From Alphaproteobacteria bacterium (GTDB lineage Bacteria > Pseudomonadota > Alphaproteobacteria > Rhizobiales > Xanthobacteraceae): a stretch of DNA of 64,000 nucleotides. Made by a program: the position numbers and the translations under genes. The notes below the pieces were generated by a model. That model was not told where the DNA came from and did not search any database. It saw only the letters and a list, made by a program, of their open reading frames with translations. This document shows positions 37,310-46,339 of this stretch, one piece after another; positions within the stretch are counted from its first letter, which is position 1; every line of letters starts with the position of its first letter. The stretch lies in NCBI GenBank assembly GCA_026400395.1, contig JAPLPD010000110.1, positions 1 through 64,000 of the forward strand, in the 5' to 3' direction.

Positions 37310-37327
37310 ATGACAGTCGAATGAAGT
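37310..37327 (-). promoter_or_regulatory. PHO-box-like site upstream of phnC (plus strand ATGACAG-TCGA-ATGAAGT)
   Basis: Reverse-complement CTGTCAT perfect half-site plus a 4/7 half-site 11 bp away; 56 nt from the phnC start. Confidence 0.5.
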
Positions 37328-37455
37328 GCCGGATGGGGCCGTTGCGGATAGTGTAGACAATACCGGACTTTTCAAACCTTCTGCGCGTAACTTCTGCAAC
37401 TGCTGACTCCGTCATCGTTCCGTTGCATAGCCGTCACAAAACAAACAGTGAGCGG

Positions 37456-38625
37456 TCAGTGACCGAGCCGGCTGGGCTCGGTCAGGTACACGATGCGCCC
37501 CTTTGAGATGGAGGCGACGACGCGGAGTGGTTGCGGCGGATCGTTCGCAACGAGAATGATGTCGGCTCGTTTGCCGTTCGCGATCTCACCGCGGTCGTTG
37601 AGGCCGACCGCACGCGCTGGCGCGCTGGAGACGAGGCGCCATGCCGCTTCAAGAGGTGCCACGCGGGTTTCGACCAGCCGGAATGCCGCGATCAGAGGTG
37701 CCGGATAGTAGTAGTCCGACGCGAGCACGGAGCAGAGTCCGAGCGAAACCATTTCGCTCGCGTTGACCCAGCCCATGTGGCTCTTGCCGCGCATGACATT
37801 CGGCGCGCCGAATACGATCTGGTCACCCGCGTTGGAGGCATCCCGCGCCGTTTCGATGTTGACCGGGAATTCACTGACCCGGCAGCCCAGCGTGCGGAAC
37901 CATCGCCGTTGCTCGGGGCTCGCGTCATCATGCGACAACAAAGCAACGCCGTTGGCCTGAGCTCTGCCGGCGATCCGCGTAATCGATTCGGGCACGGCGT
38001 CGCGCATGCCGTGCAAACGCTGCACCAGAGCCAGGAAATCCTCGCGTGGGATACCGGCGCGCTCGACCATCTGGTTGAGCTTGTCCGGACGCTTCATGTG
38101 ACTGTCCGAGGCTGGCAGGTGATCGTTGAAGGCGACCGCGCCGACGCGGCGCGCGTCAACCCATTCGCAGACCTCACTTTCGGCGGCGAAGTTGAATGTC
38201 TCGTGGCGAAGGTGATAGTGGGTGTCGGCCGCAAGCTGCTGTTTGAGCCGCTCAATGCCATCCAGGATCGCGCGCGCGTTTTCGGATCCGCGCAGACCAG
38301 GCTCCCAGGACCATGTCACGCCATGAAAGACCGTGGTGATTCCGTTGGCGATAGCCTGACGGTCACTGTCAGACAGCGCGACCTCCAGAGCCACGTGAAC
38401 ACCCGGCCTTGGCATTATCTGACGCTCGAAGGCATCTCCGTGAATATCGACAATGCCCGGCAGGAGATACAAGCCGCGGGCGTCTACGATACGGGCCGAG
38501 TTGCGATCCGTGCCGATTTCGGAAATCACGCCTTCCGCAGCGCTCACGCGAACCGACGTGCCGACCAACCCCCGGTCGAGCAACACCTGCGCCCCGACGA
38601 TCCGAAGGTCCATGGGCTGGCTCAT
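37456..38625 (-). CDS. phnM: PhnM-like amidohydrolase, paralog 1 (transport-side)
   Basis: LLPGIVDIHGDAFERQIMPRPGV; ASDYYYPAPLIAAFRLVE; PhnM-type ending GEIANGKRADIILV. Confidence 0.85.
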   Translation of the reverse strand: MSQPMDLRIVGAQVLLDRGLVGTSVRVSAAEGVISEIGTDRNSARIVDARGLYLLPGIVDIHGDAFERQIMPRPGVHVALEVALSDSDRQAIANGITTVFHGVTWSWEPGLRGSENARAILDGIERLKQQLAADTHYHLRHETFNFAAESEVCEWVDARRVGAVAFNDHLPASDSHMKRPDKLNQMVERAGIPREDFLALVQRLHGMRDAVPESITRIAGRAQANGVALLSHDDASPEQRRWFRTLGCRVSEFPVNIETARDASNAGDQIVFGAPNVMRGKSHMGWVNASEMVSLGLCSVLASDYYYPAPLIAAFRLVETRVAPLEAAWRLVSSAPARAVGLNDRGEIANGKRADIILVANDPPQPLRVVASISKGRIVYLTEPSRLGH

Positions 38626-39308
38626 GCGACCGCGGTGGCGGCGCGGGAGCAGTCGCTCGCCTGCTCGTAACGGTCGAGAAACGCTTCGGCGGATAGATTG
38701 CGAAAATCCGCGAGCGTCTGGCGCAGTCGCTCATGCGGCCAGTCCCACCAGGCCAGGGCCTGCATGCGGACGGCGACATCTGCCGGAAATCGGCTTCGAA
38801 TCGGACGTGCAGGATTTCCGCCGACTATGGAGTAGGGCGCGACATCCTTGGTGACGATAGCGCCGGCCGCAATCACCGCGCCGTCACCGATGCTGCGCCC
38901 CGGCAGCACAATGGCGCCGTGCCCAATCCACACATCGTGGCCGATTGCGACGTGTTGACCGCGCCGCCAGTCGAAGAATTCGGTTTCGTCCCGTTCGCCA
39001 GCGAAGTACGCGCTCGCGCGATAAGTAAAATGCGACTGACTCGCCCGCTGCATCGGATGATTGCCCGGATTGATCCTGGTCATAGCGGCAATGGAACAGA
39101 ATTTTCCGATGGCCGCGTATGCGATGTCGCTGTCGTTGACGACATAGGAGTAGTCCGACATGGACACACCGAGCAGCTTGGTCCGGGCGCCGACCTCAGT
39201 GTAGCGCCCGAAAGCGCACTGTTTGACCTCCGCAGTCGGGTCGATCAACGGCTCATGGGACAGTGCTTCGGGCGACATGCAGTCATTGCTGCTTCTTGAC
39301 AATGACAT
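38622..39308 (-). CDS. Hexapeptide-repeat acetyltransferase of phosphonate operons
   Basis: LGVSMSDYSYVVNDSDIAYAAIGKFCSIAAMTRINPGNHP; HDVWIGHGAIVLPGRSIGDGAVIAAGAIVTKDV. Confidence 0.85.
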   Translation of the reverse strand: MSLSRSSNDCMSPEALSHEPLIDPTAEVKQCAFGRYTEVGARTKLLGVSMSDYSYVVNDSDIAYAAIGKFCSIAAMTRINPGNHPMQRASQSHFTYRASAYFAGERDETEFFDWRRGQHVAIGHDVWIGHGAIVLPGRSIGDGAVIAAGAIVTKDVAPYSIVGGNPARPIRSRFPADVAVRMQALAWWDWPHERLRQTLADFRNLSAEAFLDRYEQASDCSRAATAVA

Positions 39309-39354
39309 CCGGATGACAATACCGGGCGCTTGTCCGCGATTCAGCGGACAACAA

Positions 39355-40125
39355 TCAACTGTCGATGACCAACTCCAGTCGGTCGGCCGCGAAGCGCGCC
39401 TGTGTCGCCAGGACCGGCGTATCGGCTTCGTCGATATCTACGCTATTCACGACAAGCAATGGCCGCCCCACGGCGATGCGAAGTAATCCGGCGTCACCGG
39501 CCTCGGCAGTCTCCGCGGTGACATGGGTGCTCTTTCGCGTGTAATTGCGGACGCCGAATCGAGCCAGTGTTCGGGTGATCGAACGATCAGCGGCATAGAA
39601 CGCCGCGGCATTGGGGAATCGGTGTGCATCAAGCCACGTTGTCGCGGCGCACAGTGGAATACGGTCGGCGTGGCGCAACAGTTCGAGCCGCAGGAGCTTT
39701 GATCCCAGCTTGATTTTCAGCCGCTTGGCCATCGTCGCATCGGCTGCTTCCACCGAGCTTGCGGTCAACCGGGCGCCGACAGCGTGACCGGCGCCGCCGA
39801 TAATCTCCGAGAATCGCGTTCGCTGCTTGATTGGATAGGGAATCCGGCGCTGCTCGATAAAGGTGCCGCTGCCGCGCTCGGCCCGGACCATGCCGCGCTC
39901 CGCCAGTGCGGCGATCGCGCGCCGCACTGTGTGCCGGTTCACTCCAAACCGCTCCGCGATCTCGATCTCGCCTGGAAGCCGCGTGCCGGGCTGGAATGTC
40001 CCACGCGCAATGGATTGCTCGATTTCGTCAGCGATCTGGCGCCACAGCGACACACCGGCCGAGATCTCGCGTTTGGGATCGGTGAACTCGACTTTCCGAA
40101 CGGTATGCCGAGTTATTGCTGTCAC
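39355..40125 (-). CDS. phnF: GntR/HutC-family regulator of phosphonate metabolism
   Basis: wHTH LWRQIADEIEQSIARGTFQPGTRLPGEIEIAERFGVNRHTVRRAIAALAERGMVRAERGSGTFI; divergent from phnG. Confidence 0.9.
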   Translation of the reverse strand: MTAITRHTVRKVEFTDPKREISAGVSLWRQIADEIEQSIARGTFQPGTRLPGEIEIAERFGVNRHTVRRAIAALAERGMVRAERGSGTFIEQRRIPYPIKQRTRFSEIIGGAGHAVGARLTASSVEAADATMAKRLKIKLGSKLLRLELLRHADRIPLCAATTWLDAHRFPNAAAFYAADRSITRTLARFGVRNYTRKSTHVTAETAEAGDAGLLRIAVGRPLLVVNSVDIDEADTPVLATQARFAADRLELVIDS

Positions 40126-40153
40126 GAAAGCTTTATTGATCGTCGTTAGGAGG

Positions 40154-40175
40154 GTTGTCTAGTAACATAGACAAC
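40154..40175. promoter_or_regulatory. Perfect palindrome GTTGTCTA-GTAACA-TAGACAAC, probable PhnF operator
   Basis: Perfect 8-bp arms between divergent phnF and phnG, 6 nt before the phnG ATG. Confidence 0.7.
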
Positions 40176-40181
40176 TTGTTA

Positions 40182-40664
40182 ATGGCAAATTCCGCAACCG
40201 ACATTTCCGCGAATGAAATGCAAACGCGTGAGCGCCGTCGCGAGGCGATGGCCGTTCTCACCCGCAGCACCGCTTGCGAGATTGCTCACTATTTCGCACG
40301 GATCGAAGCAGTGCCTGAGCATACCGAGCTTCGCCCGCCGCAAAGTGGGATTGTGATGGTTCGTGGGCGCATCGGGGGCGATGGGGCGCCGTTCAACTTC
40401 GGCGAGGCGACGGTTTCGCGCGCTGCCGTTCGGCTTGCGAGCGGAGAAACCGGGTTTGGCTATGTGCTCGGCCGCGATCAGGAAAAGGCTCGTCTCGTCG
40501 CTCTGTGCGACGCTTTGCTGCAAAGCGACATTCATCGCGACAGCGTCGATCGCGAGATGTTGACGCCAATCCGCGCCGCGCAAAATGCGGCGGACGAACT
40601 CACGGCACGGAAGACCGCCGCTACGAAGGTTGAGTTCTTCACGCTGGTGCGGGGCGAGGGCTGA
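40182..40664 (+). CDS. phnG: C-P lyase subunit PhnG (start codon uncertain; TTG at 40155 or 40176 also possible)
   Basis: RRREAMAVLTRSTACEIAHYF; PQSGIVMVRGRIGGDGAPFNFGEATVSRAAVRL. Confidence 0.92.
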   Translation: MANSATDISANEMQTRERRREAMAVLTRSTACEIAHYFARIEAVPEHTELRPPQSGIVMVRGRIGGDGAPFNFGEATVSRAAVRLASGETGFGYVLGRDQEKARLVALCDALLQSDIHRDSVDREMLTPIRAAQNAADELTARKTAATKVEFFTLVRGEG

Positions 40665-40665
40665 C

Positions 40666-41265
40666 ATGCTTACCGCAGGCTTCGGCAATCCTGTCTTATC
40701 GGCGCAGTCGACCTTCCGCGCGATCCTTGATGCCATGGCGCGGCCCGGCAGCGTGCAGCCAATCGGCGAGGCTGTAGAAGCGCCTGGGCCTATGTCCGCC
40801 GGAGCTGCGGCACTTGCCTTGACGCTTTGCGATCATGACGCGCCGGTGTGGCTCGACGACGGTCTGCGCCAACACGAGGCGGTCAGTGAATGGTTACGCT
40901 TTCACTGCGGTTGCCCCATCGCGTCGAGCAAGGCCGAAGCAGCTTTTGCATTTATCAGCGATCCTGACGCGCTTCCGTCATTCGACGAGTTCAACCTCGG
41001 GACGGTGGATTATCCTGACCGCTCCACAACCGTCGTTATGCAAGTCGCATCATTCGACGTTGGCCCGACCTTGGCACTTGCTGGCCCTGGCATCAAAGCG
41101 CGAACCGCGTTTCGGGCTTCGCCGCTGCCGGCGGACATGCCTGAACGGTTGGCTGTCAATCGTCGGCTGTTTCCACGCGGCGTCGATCTGATTTTGGTGA
41201 CGGCCAATACCGTCGCAGCTTTGCCACGCTCGATCCGTCTCATGGAGCGCATGGAATGTACGTAG
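40666..41265 (+). CDS. phnH: C-P lyase subunit PhnH
   Basis: GFGNPVLSAQSTFRAILDAMARPGSVQPI; synteny. Confidence 0.93.
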   Translation: MLTAGFGNPVLSAQSTFRAILDAMARPGSVQPIGEAVEAPGPMSAGAAALALTLCDHDAPVWLDDGLRQHEAVSEWLRFHCGCPIASSKAEAAFAFISDPDALPSFDEFNLGTVDYPDRSTTVVMQVASFDVGPTLALAGPGIKARTAFRASPLPADMPERLAVNRRLFPRGVDLILVTANTVAALPRSIRLMERMECT

Positions 41266-42353
41266 CGGCAAAAGGCGGCGAGCGCGCGATCGAGAATGCG
41301 CACCGGTTGCTGGCGCACGAGCGGCGCGGCGACACATCGGTTCCGGAGTTGTCGCTTGCGCAGATAGAAGGTCAAATGGCTTTCGCCGTTGATCGGGTGA
41401 TGAACGAAGGGTCGCTCTACGACCGAGAATTGGCCGCTTTGGCAATTAAACAGGCGCGTGGGGATTTGATCGAAGCTATCTTTCTTCTGCGTGCCTTTCG
41501 CGCGACGCTGCCGCGTATTGGCGTAAGCGAGCCAATCGAGTCCTCCGCGATGACCGTGCGGCGGAGGATTTCCGCTGCGTTCAAAGATTTGCCAGGCGGG
41601 CAAGTTCTCGGCCCCACTTTCGATTACACGCATCGGCTGCTGGAGCCGCAGTCGCTGGATGTCGTTGTCGAGCCGGCGCTGGCTGATGCCGATGTCGCGT
41701 CATCGCCCCGCGTCACCGATCTGCTTGCAGCCGACGATCTGGTCGAGCCTTCGCCGCGGCCGGAAGGCAACGTGCCGGTCGGTGATCTGACCCAAGACCC
41801 GCTCGAATTCCCGGCTGGTCGCGATCTTCGCCTGCAGAACCTCGCACGCGGCGACGAAGGGTTCTTGCTGGCGCTCGGCTATTCCACGCAACGAGGTTAT
41901 GGCCGCAACCATCCCTTCGCAGGAGAAATCAGGCTGGGCGAGGTCGAGGTCGAATTCTCCCCGCCAGAACTCGGCTTTGCGGTGCCGCTTGGCCGGATCA
42001 CCGTGACCGAATGTCAGATGATCAATCAGTTTCGTGGCACTGCCACCGAGCCGCCGCGCTTTACCCGGGGGTACGGTCTCGGCTTCGGCCATTGCGAGCG
42101 CAAAGTTATGGCGATGGCGCTTGTCGATCGCGCGCTGCGCGCGCGAGAGCTTGAGGAGGAGGTCAAAGCGCCGGCGCAAGACGAAGAATTTGTCCTTTCT
42201 CACTCCGACAACGTGCAGGCAACCGGCTTTGTCGAGCACTTGAAGCTGCCGCACTACGTCGATTTCCAGGCGGAGCTTGGTCTGGTTCGGAGTCTTCGCA
42301 AGCGGTTTCAAGATGCAGCGACGGGCGAGTCGGTCAGAGAGGCCGCAGAATGA
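41256..42353 (+). CDS. phnI: C-P lyase subunit PhnI
   Basis: MYVAAKGGERAIENAHRLL; GYGLGFGHCERKVMAMALVDRAL. Confidence 0.95.
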   Translation: MYVAAKGGERAIENAHRLLAHERRGDTSVPELSLAQIEGQMAFAVDRVMNEGSLYDRELAALAIKQARGDLIEAIFLLRAFRATLPRIGVSEPIESSAMTVRRRISAAFKDLPGGQVLGPTFDYTHRLLEPQSLDVVVEPALADADVASSPRVTDLLAADDLVEPSPRPEGNVPVGDLTQDPLEFPAGRDLRLQNLARGDEGFLLALGYSTQRGYGRNHPFAGEIRLGEVEVEFSPPELGFAVPLGRITVTECQMINQFRGTATEPPRFTRGYGLGFGHCERKVMAMALVDRALRARELEEEVKAPAQDEEFVLSHSDNVQATGFVEHLKLPHYVDFQAELGLVRSLRKRFQDAATGESVREAAE

Positions 42354-43225
42354 CGGCGCCAGCCTACAACTTCGCTTATCTCGACGAGCAAACCAAGCGG
42401 ATGATCCGCCGTGCCATTCTCAAGGCGGTGGCGATACCTGGCTACCAAGTGCCGTTTGCAAGCCGTGAGATGCCGATGCCCTACGGCTGGGGCACTGGCG
42501 GCGTGCAGGTAACGGCGGCGGTGCTCGGCCCCGATGACATCCTTAAGGTGATTGATCAAGGCGCCGATGATACGACTAACGCCGTCTCCATCCGCAAGTT
42601 CTTTATCAAGACGGCCGGCGTTCGCACCACGACAGAAACGTGCGAGGCGACCGTCATTCAGACGCGTCATCGCGTACCTGAGACGCCGCTTTCAGAAAAG
42701 CAGATACTCGTCTTTCAAGTGCCGATTCCGGAGCCGCTCCGTTTTCTCGAACCGCGAGAGACAGAAACCCGGCGCATGCACGCTCTCGCCGATTACGGCC
42801 TCATGCATGTGAAGCTCTACGAAGACATCGCGCATTACGGTCACATCGCGACGGCCTATGCCTATCCTGTAAAGGTTGACGGCAGATATGTGATGGACCC
42901 GTCCCCGACGCCAAAATTCGATAATCCAAAGATGGATGGCTGCGCCGCGCTGCAGCTTTTCGGCGCCGGGCGGGAAAAGCGGATCTACGCGGTGCCGCCC
43001 CATACAAGCGTTGTTTCGCTCGATTTCGACGACCATCCCTTCGAGCCCTACCGACTGGATGGCGCTTGCGTGCTGTGTGGAGCCGACGACAGTTATCTGG
43101 ACGAGGTCATCACTGACGATCGAGGCGCCCGCATGTTCGTCTGCTCGGATACCGACTTCTGTGCTGGACGCCGTTCCGCCGCTTCATCCGCCGAAGGTCT
43201 GGACGCGGAGCGGCGGCGTGACTGA
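42350..43225 (+). CDS. phnJ: C-P lyase radical-SAM subunit PhnJ
   Basis: YNFAYLDEQTKRMIRRAILKAVAIPGYQVPFASREMPMPYGWGTGG; CxxC...CSDTDFC cysteine cluster. Confidence 0.96.
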   Translation: MTAPAYNFAYLDEQTKRMIRRAILKAVAIPGYQVPFASREMPMPYGWGTGGVQVTAAVLGPDDILKVIDQGADDTTNAVSIRKFFIKTAGVRTTTETCEATVIQTRHRVPETPLSEKQILVFQVPIPEPLRFLEPRETETRRMHALADYGLMHVKLYEDIAHYGHIATAYAYPVKVDGRYVMDPSPTPKFDNPKMDGCAALQLFGAGREKRIYAVPPHTSVVSLDFDDHPFEPYRLDGACVLCGADDSYLDEVITDDRGARMFVCSDTDFCAGRRSAASSAEGLDAERRRD

Positions 43226-43688
43226 CGAGCCACCAATTCAAATCAGGCCGGCTCTGAACGAGGACTTGCAGTCTATCTTGGCGCTTTACGCGCAGCCCGA
43301 TTTCGACAATGGAAACGTGATCTCGACGGCCGATGCGAGCCGCCTGCACGCGCGCTTCGCCGATTATCCGGACTACACGCTCTATGTGGCGGAACGGGGC
43401 AGCGTGGTGGTTGGAAGTTTCGCGCTGCTCGTGATGGATAATCTCGGGCACCTCGGTGCGCCGTCGGCGATTGTGGAGGATGTTGTTGTAGCTGCCAGCT
43501 TGCAGGGTGGCGGCATCGGCGGAGCGATGATGAGCTTTGCCTGCGATATGGCGCGCCGGAAGCGCTGCTACAAGCTGATGCTGTCTTCCAACGCGCGGCG
43601 CGAGCGTGCGCACATCTTCTACGAGTCGCTCACGTTCGAGCGTCATGGCTACAGTTTTCGCCTCGATCTCGAGCCGGTGTCGCCGTGA
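43218..43688 (+). CDS. GNAT-family acetyltransferase embedded in the phn operon (PhnO-like candidate)
   Basis: GTG start overlaps the phnJ stop; VEDVVVAASLQGGGIGGAMMSFACDMARRKRCYKLMLSSNARRERAHIFYESLTFERHGYSF. Confidence 0.75.
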   Translation: MTDEPPIQIRPALNEDLQSILALYAQPDFDNGNVISTADASRLHARFADYPDYTLYVAERGSVVVGSFALLVMDNLGHLGAPSAIVEDVVVAASLQGGGIGGAMMSFACDMARRKRCYKLMLSSNARRERAHIFYESLTFERHGYSFRLDLEPVSP

Positions 43689-44470
43689 AGGACAACGAAG
43701 ACGAGCCGTTGCTGGTTGCCGAGGGCCTGACGAAGCGCTACGGCCGCCAGACGGGCTGTCAGGACGTTTCCTTCGAGCTCTACGAGGGCGAGGTCATCGC
43801 GGTGGTCGGCGAGTCCGGTTCCGGGAAGTCTACCCTGCTGCAAATGCTCTGCGCGCAGATGGAGGCGACGTCTGGCCGCGTGCTCTACCGCAAGCGTGAT
43901 GGCGTCATGTGCGATCTCGCGGCAATGGACGAGGCGGAGCGCCGCTTTCTGGCGCGCACCGATTGGGGCTATGTGCACCAGGATCCGACCATTGGCCTTC
44001 GGATGGCCATTTCGGCCGGGGGCAATGTCGGCGAGCGGTTGATGGCCGTCGGCCAACGCCACTACGGCCGCATCCGCGGCACGGCAACGTCGTGGCTCAA
44101 TCGGGTGGAGATTGATCCGGTACGTATCGATGACAGCCCGCGGACCTACTCGGGGGGCATGCGCCAGCGGCTGCAGATTGCTCGCAATCTCGTCACCGAG
44201 CCGCGTCTTGTCCTGTTGGATGAGCCGACGGGTGGTCTCGATGTTTCGGTGCAGGCGCGGCTGCTCGATCTGCTGCGCGGCCTGGTAGCAGATCTAAAGC
44301 TGTCCGCGGTCGTCGTGACCCATGATCTCGCTGTCGCGCGGCTGCTTTCCCATCGGATCATGGTTATGCGCGGCGGCAAGGTCATCGAAAGCGGATTGAC
44401 CGATCAGGTACTCGACGATCCACGCGAGCCGTATACGCAGCTCCTCGTCGCATCGATCCTTCCGCTATAG
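43685..44470 (+). CDS. phnK: PhnK ABC-type ATPase of the C-P lyase complex
   Basis: VGESGSGKSTLLQMLCAQM; DWGYVHQDPTIGLRMAISAGGNVGERLMAVG; TYSGGMRQRLQIARNL. Confidence 0.94.
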   Translation: MKDNEDEPLLVAEGLTKRYGRQTGCQDVSFELYEGEVIAVVGESGSGKSTLLQMLCAQMEATSGRVLYRKRDGVMCDLAAMDEAERRFLARTDWGYVHQDPTIGLRMAISAGGNVGERLMAVGQRHYGRIRGTATSWLNRVEIDPVRIDDSPRTYSGGMRQRLQIARNLVTEPRLVLLDEPTGGLDVSVQARLLDLLRGLVADLKLSAVVVTHDLAVARLLSHRIMVMRGGKVIESGLTDQVLDDPREPYTQLLVASILPL

Positions 44471-44477
44471 GCCCAAC

Positions 44478-45176
44478 ATGCAGGCTGCACTCGAACTGAC
44501 CGGAGTCGCCAAGGGCTTCACCATGCACCTGCAGGGTGGCGTGCGCTTGTCCGTGGTGTCGAACGTGACGTTCTCGGTGCGGGCCGGCGAGTGCGTGGTG
44601 CTCGGGGGGCCGTCTGGAGCCGGGAAGTCGTCTATTCTGAAAATGGTTTTCGGCAGCTATCGCTGCGACCACGGCCAGATATTGGTGCGCCGGCGTGCGG
44701 AGAGTATCGATATCGCCACGGCTCGAGCCCGTCAAATTCTTGCGTTGCGCAAGGACACGGTCGGCTATGTCAGCCAGTTTCTTCGCGCCGTTCCGCGCGT
44801 GCCGACCATCGACGTCGTTGCCGAGCCATTGGCGGGCTCGGGCACCTCTCGCGACGCTGCGCGTAGAAAAGCGACTGAACTTCTGCGCCGCCTTAATCTT
44901 CCTGGGCCGCTTTGGGGGCTGCCGCCCGCTACATTTTCCGGCGGTGAGCAGCAGCGGGTGAACATCGCCCGCGGGTTCCTTCCGAACTTTCCGATCCTGC
45001 TGTTGGACGAACCTACAGCCTCCCTCGATGCCGCCAATTGCGAAGTGGTGATGGAACTGATTGCCGAGCGCAAGCGCTGCGGTGCAGCGATCGTCGCGAT
45101 CGTACACGACCACAACGTCCGGGATCGGATCGCGGACACCGTGATCGATATGACCCGTTTTGCTGAAATCGCGTGA
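44478..45176 (+). CDS. phnL: PhnL ABC-type ATPase
   Basis: LGGPSGAGKSSILKMVFGSYRCDHGQILVR; FSGGEQQRVNIARGFLPNFPILLLDEPTASLD. Confidence 0.94.
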   Translation: MQAALELTGVAKGFTMHLQGGVRLSVVSNVTFSVRAGECVVLGGPSGAGKSSILKMVFGSYRCDHGQILVRRRAESIDIATARARQILALRKDTVGYVSQFLRAVPRVPTIDVVAEPLAGSGTSRDAARRKATELLRRLNLPGPLWGLPPATFSGGEQQRVNIARGFLPNFPILLLDEPTASLDAANCEVVMELIAERKRCGAAIVAIVHDHNVRDRIADTVIDMTRFAEIA

Positions 45177-45181
45177 GGACC

Positions 45182-46339
45182 ATGAGCGGACACCAAGCGG
45201 ATTGCATCCTCGGAAATGCTCGCATCGTGCTGGCCGACCGCGTCATCGAAAACGGATGGCTTGCGACGTCCGGCGGCATCATTGCCGAAATCGGCGAAGG
45301 CCGGCCGCCCGAGCACGGCGAGGATATGGAAGGCAATCTGGTGATGCCGGGTCTGGTGGAACTTCACACCGACCATCTCGAAGCACATTACGCTCCCCGT
45401 CCCAAGGTCCACTGGAATCCCGTCGCAGCGGTGGTGTCGTTCGACGGCCAGCTTGCCACCAGTGGCATCACGACAGTGCTCGATTCGCTGCGAGTGTGGA
45501 CGGAGGACGGAGCGGAAGAGGTCGATGGCCAGGCTGAGACGTTGGCCCTCGCCATTGCTCAAGCGCGGGCAGACGGCCTGCTGCGTGTGGATCACTTCCT
45601 GCACCTGCGCTGCGAGGTGCCTATGCCAAATGTCGTGGCGGAAGCAACGCGGTTGATTGGCCGCAGCGACGTGCGGCTCGCCTCGCTGATGGATCATACT
45701 CCGGGGCAGCGGCAGTTCCGCGACGAAAGCAAACTCCGCGATTACTACCGGGGAAAGAAGGGCGGCCTGACCGACGCCCAACTCGATGAGTTGTTTCGAA
45801 AGCGGATGGAGTATCAAGCGGCCTATGCTGCGGAGAACTATCGCAAACTCGTCGATTTGGCCCGCATCCACCATACGCCGCTGGCGAGCCACGACGACAC
45901 CACATTGGGGCATGTCGAGGAGGCTGTTCGAGATCGCGTATCGATCGCCGAATTCCCGACCAACATCGAAGCCGCCGAAGCGCTGCATGCGGGTGGCGTC
46001 CGGGTGCTGATGGGCGCCCCCAATCTGGTTCGTGGGGGGTCGCATGCCGGCAATGTCGCGACCTTGGATTTGGCAGAGGCGGGTGTGCTCGACGTGCTGT
46101 CGTCCGACTACATGCCGGCGAGTCTCTTGATGGCAGCGCTCTATCTGCCGAAGGTTACGCCAGGCATTAATCTTCCGGCGGCGGTGAGGACCGTTACCAA
46201 GACTCCGGCCGAAGCGGTAAATCTGGCCGATCGCGGCGAAATCGCGGTGGGAAAGCGGGCCGACCTCATTCGGGTACATGTCGCGGGCGAAGTGCCGGTG
46301 GTGCGCGCGACGTGGCTGCGCGGGGCCCGCGTCGCATGA
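45182..46339 (+). CDS. phnM: PhnM (ribose 1-methylphosphonate 5-triphosphate diphosphatase), paralog 2
   Basis: LVMPGLVELHTDHLEAHYAPRPKVHW; LASLMDHTPGQRQF; LSSDYMPASLLMAAL. Confidence 0.94.
   Translation: MSGHQADCILGNARIVLADRVIENGWLATSGGIIAEIGEGRPPEHGEDMEGNLVMPGLVELHTDHLEAHYAPRPKVHWNPVAAVVSFDGQLATSGITTVLDSLRVWTEDGAEEVDGQAETLALAIAQARADGLLRVDHFLHLRCEVPMPNVVAEATRLIGRSDVRLASLMDHTPGQRQFRDESKLRDYYRGKKGGLTDAQLDELFRKRMEYQAAYAAENYRKLVDLARIHHTPLASHDDTTLGHVEEAVRDRVSIAEFPTNIEAAEALHAGGVRVLMGAPNLVRGGSHAGNVATLDLAEAGVLDVLSSDYMPASLLMAALYLPKVTPGINLPAAVRTVTKTPAEAVNLADRGEIAVGKRADLIRVHVAGEVPVVRATWLRGARVA

Noticed and set aside
37531-38670. 379-aa plus-strand ORF opposite phnM copy 1
   Set aside because: Antisense shadow of a conserved amidohydrolase gene.
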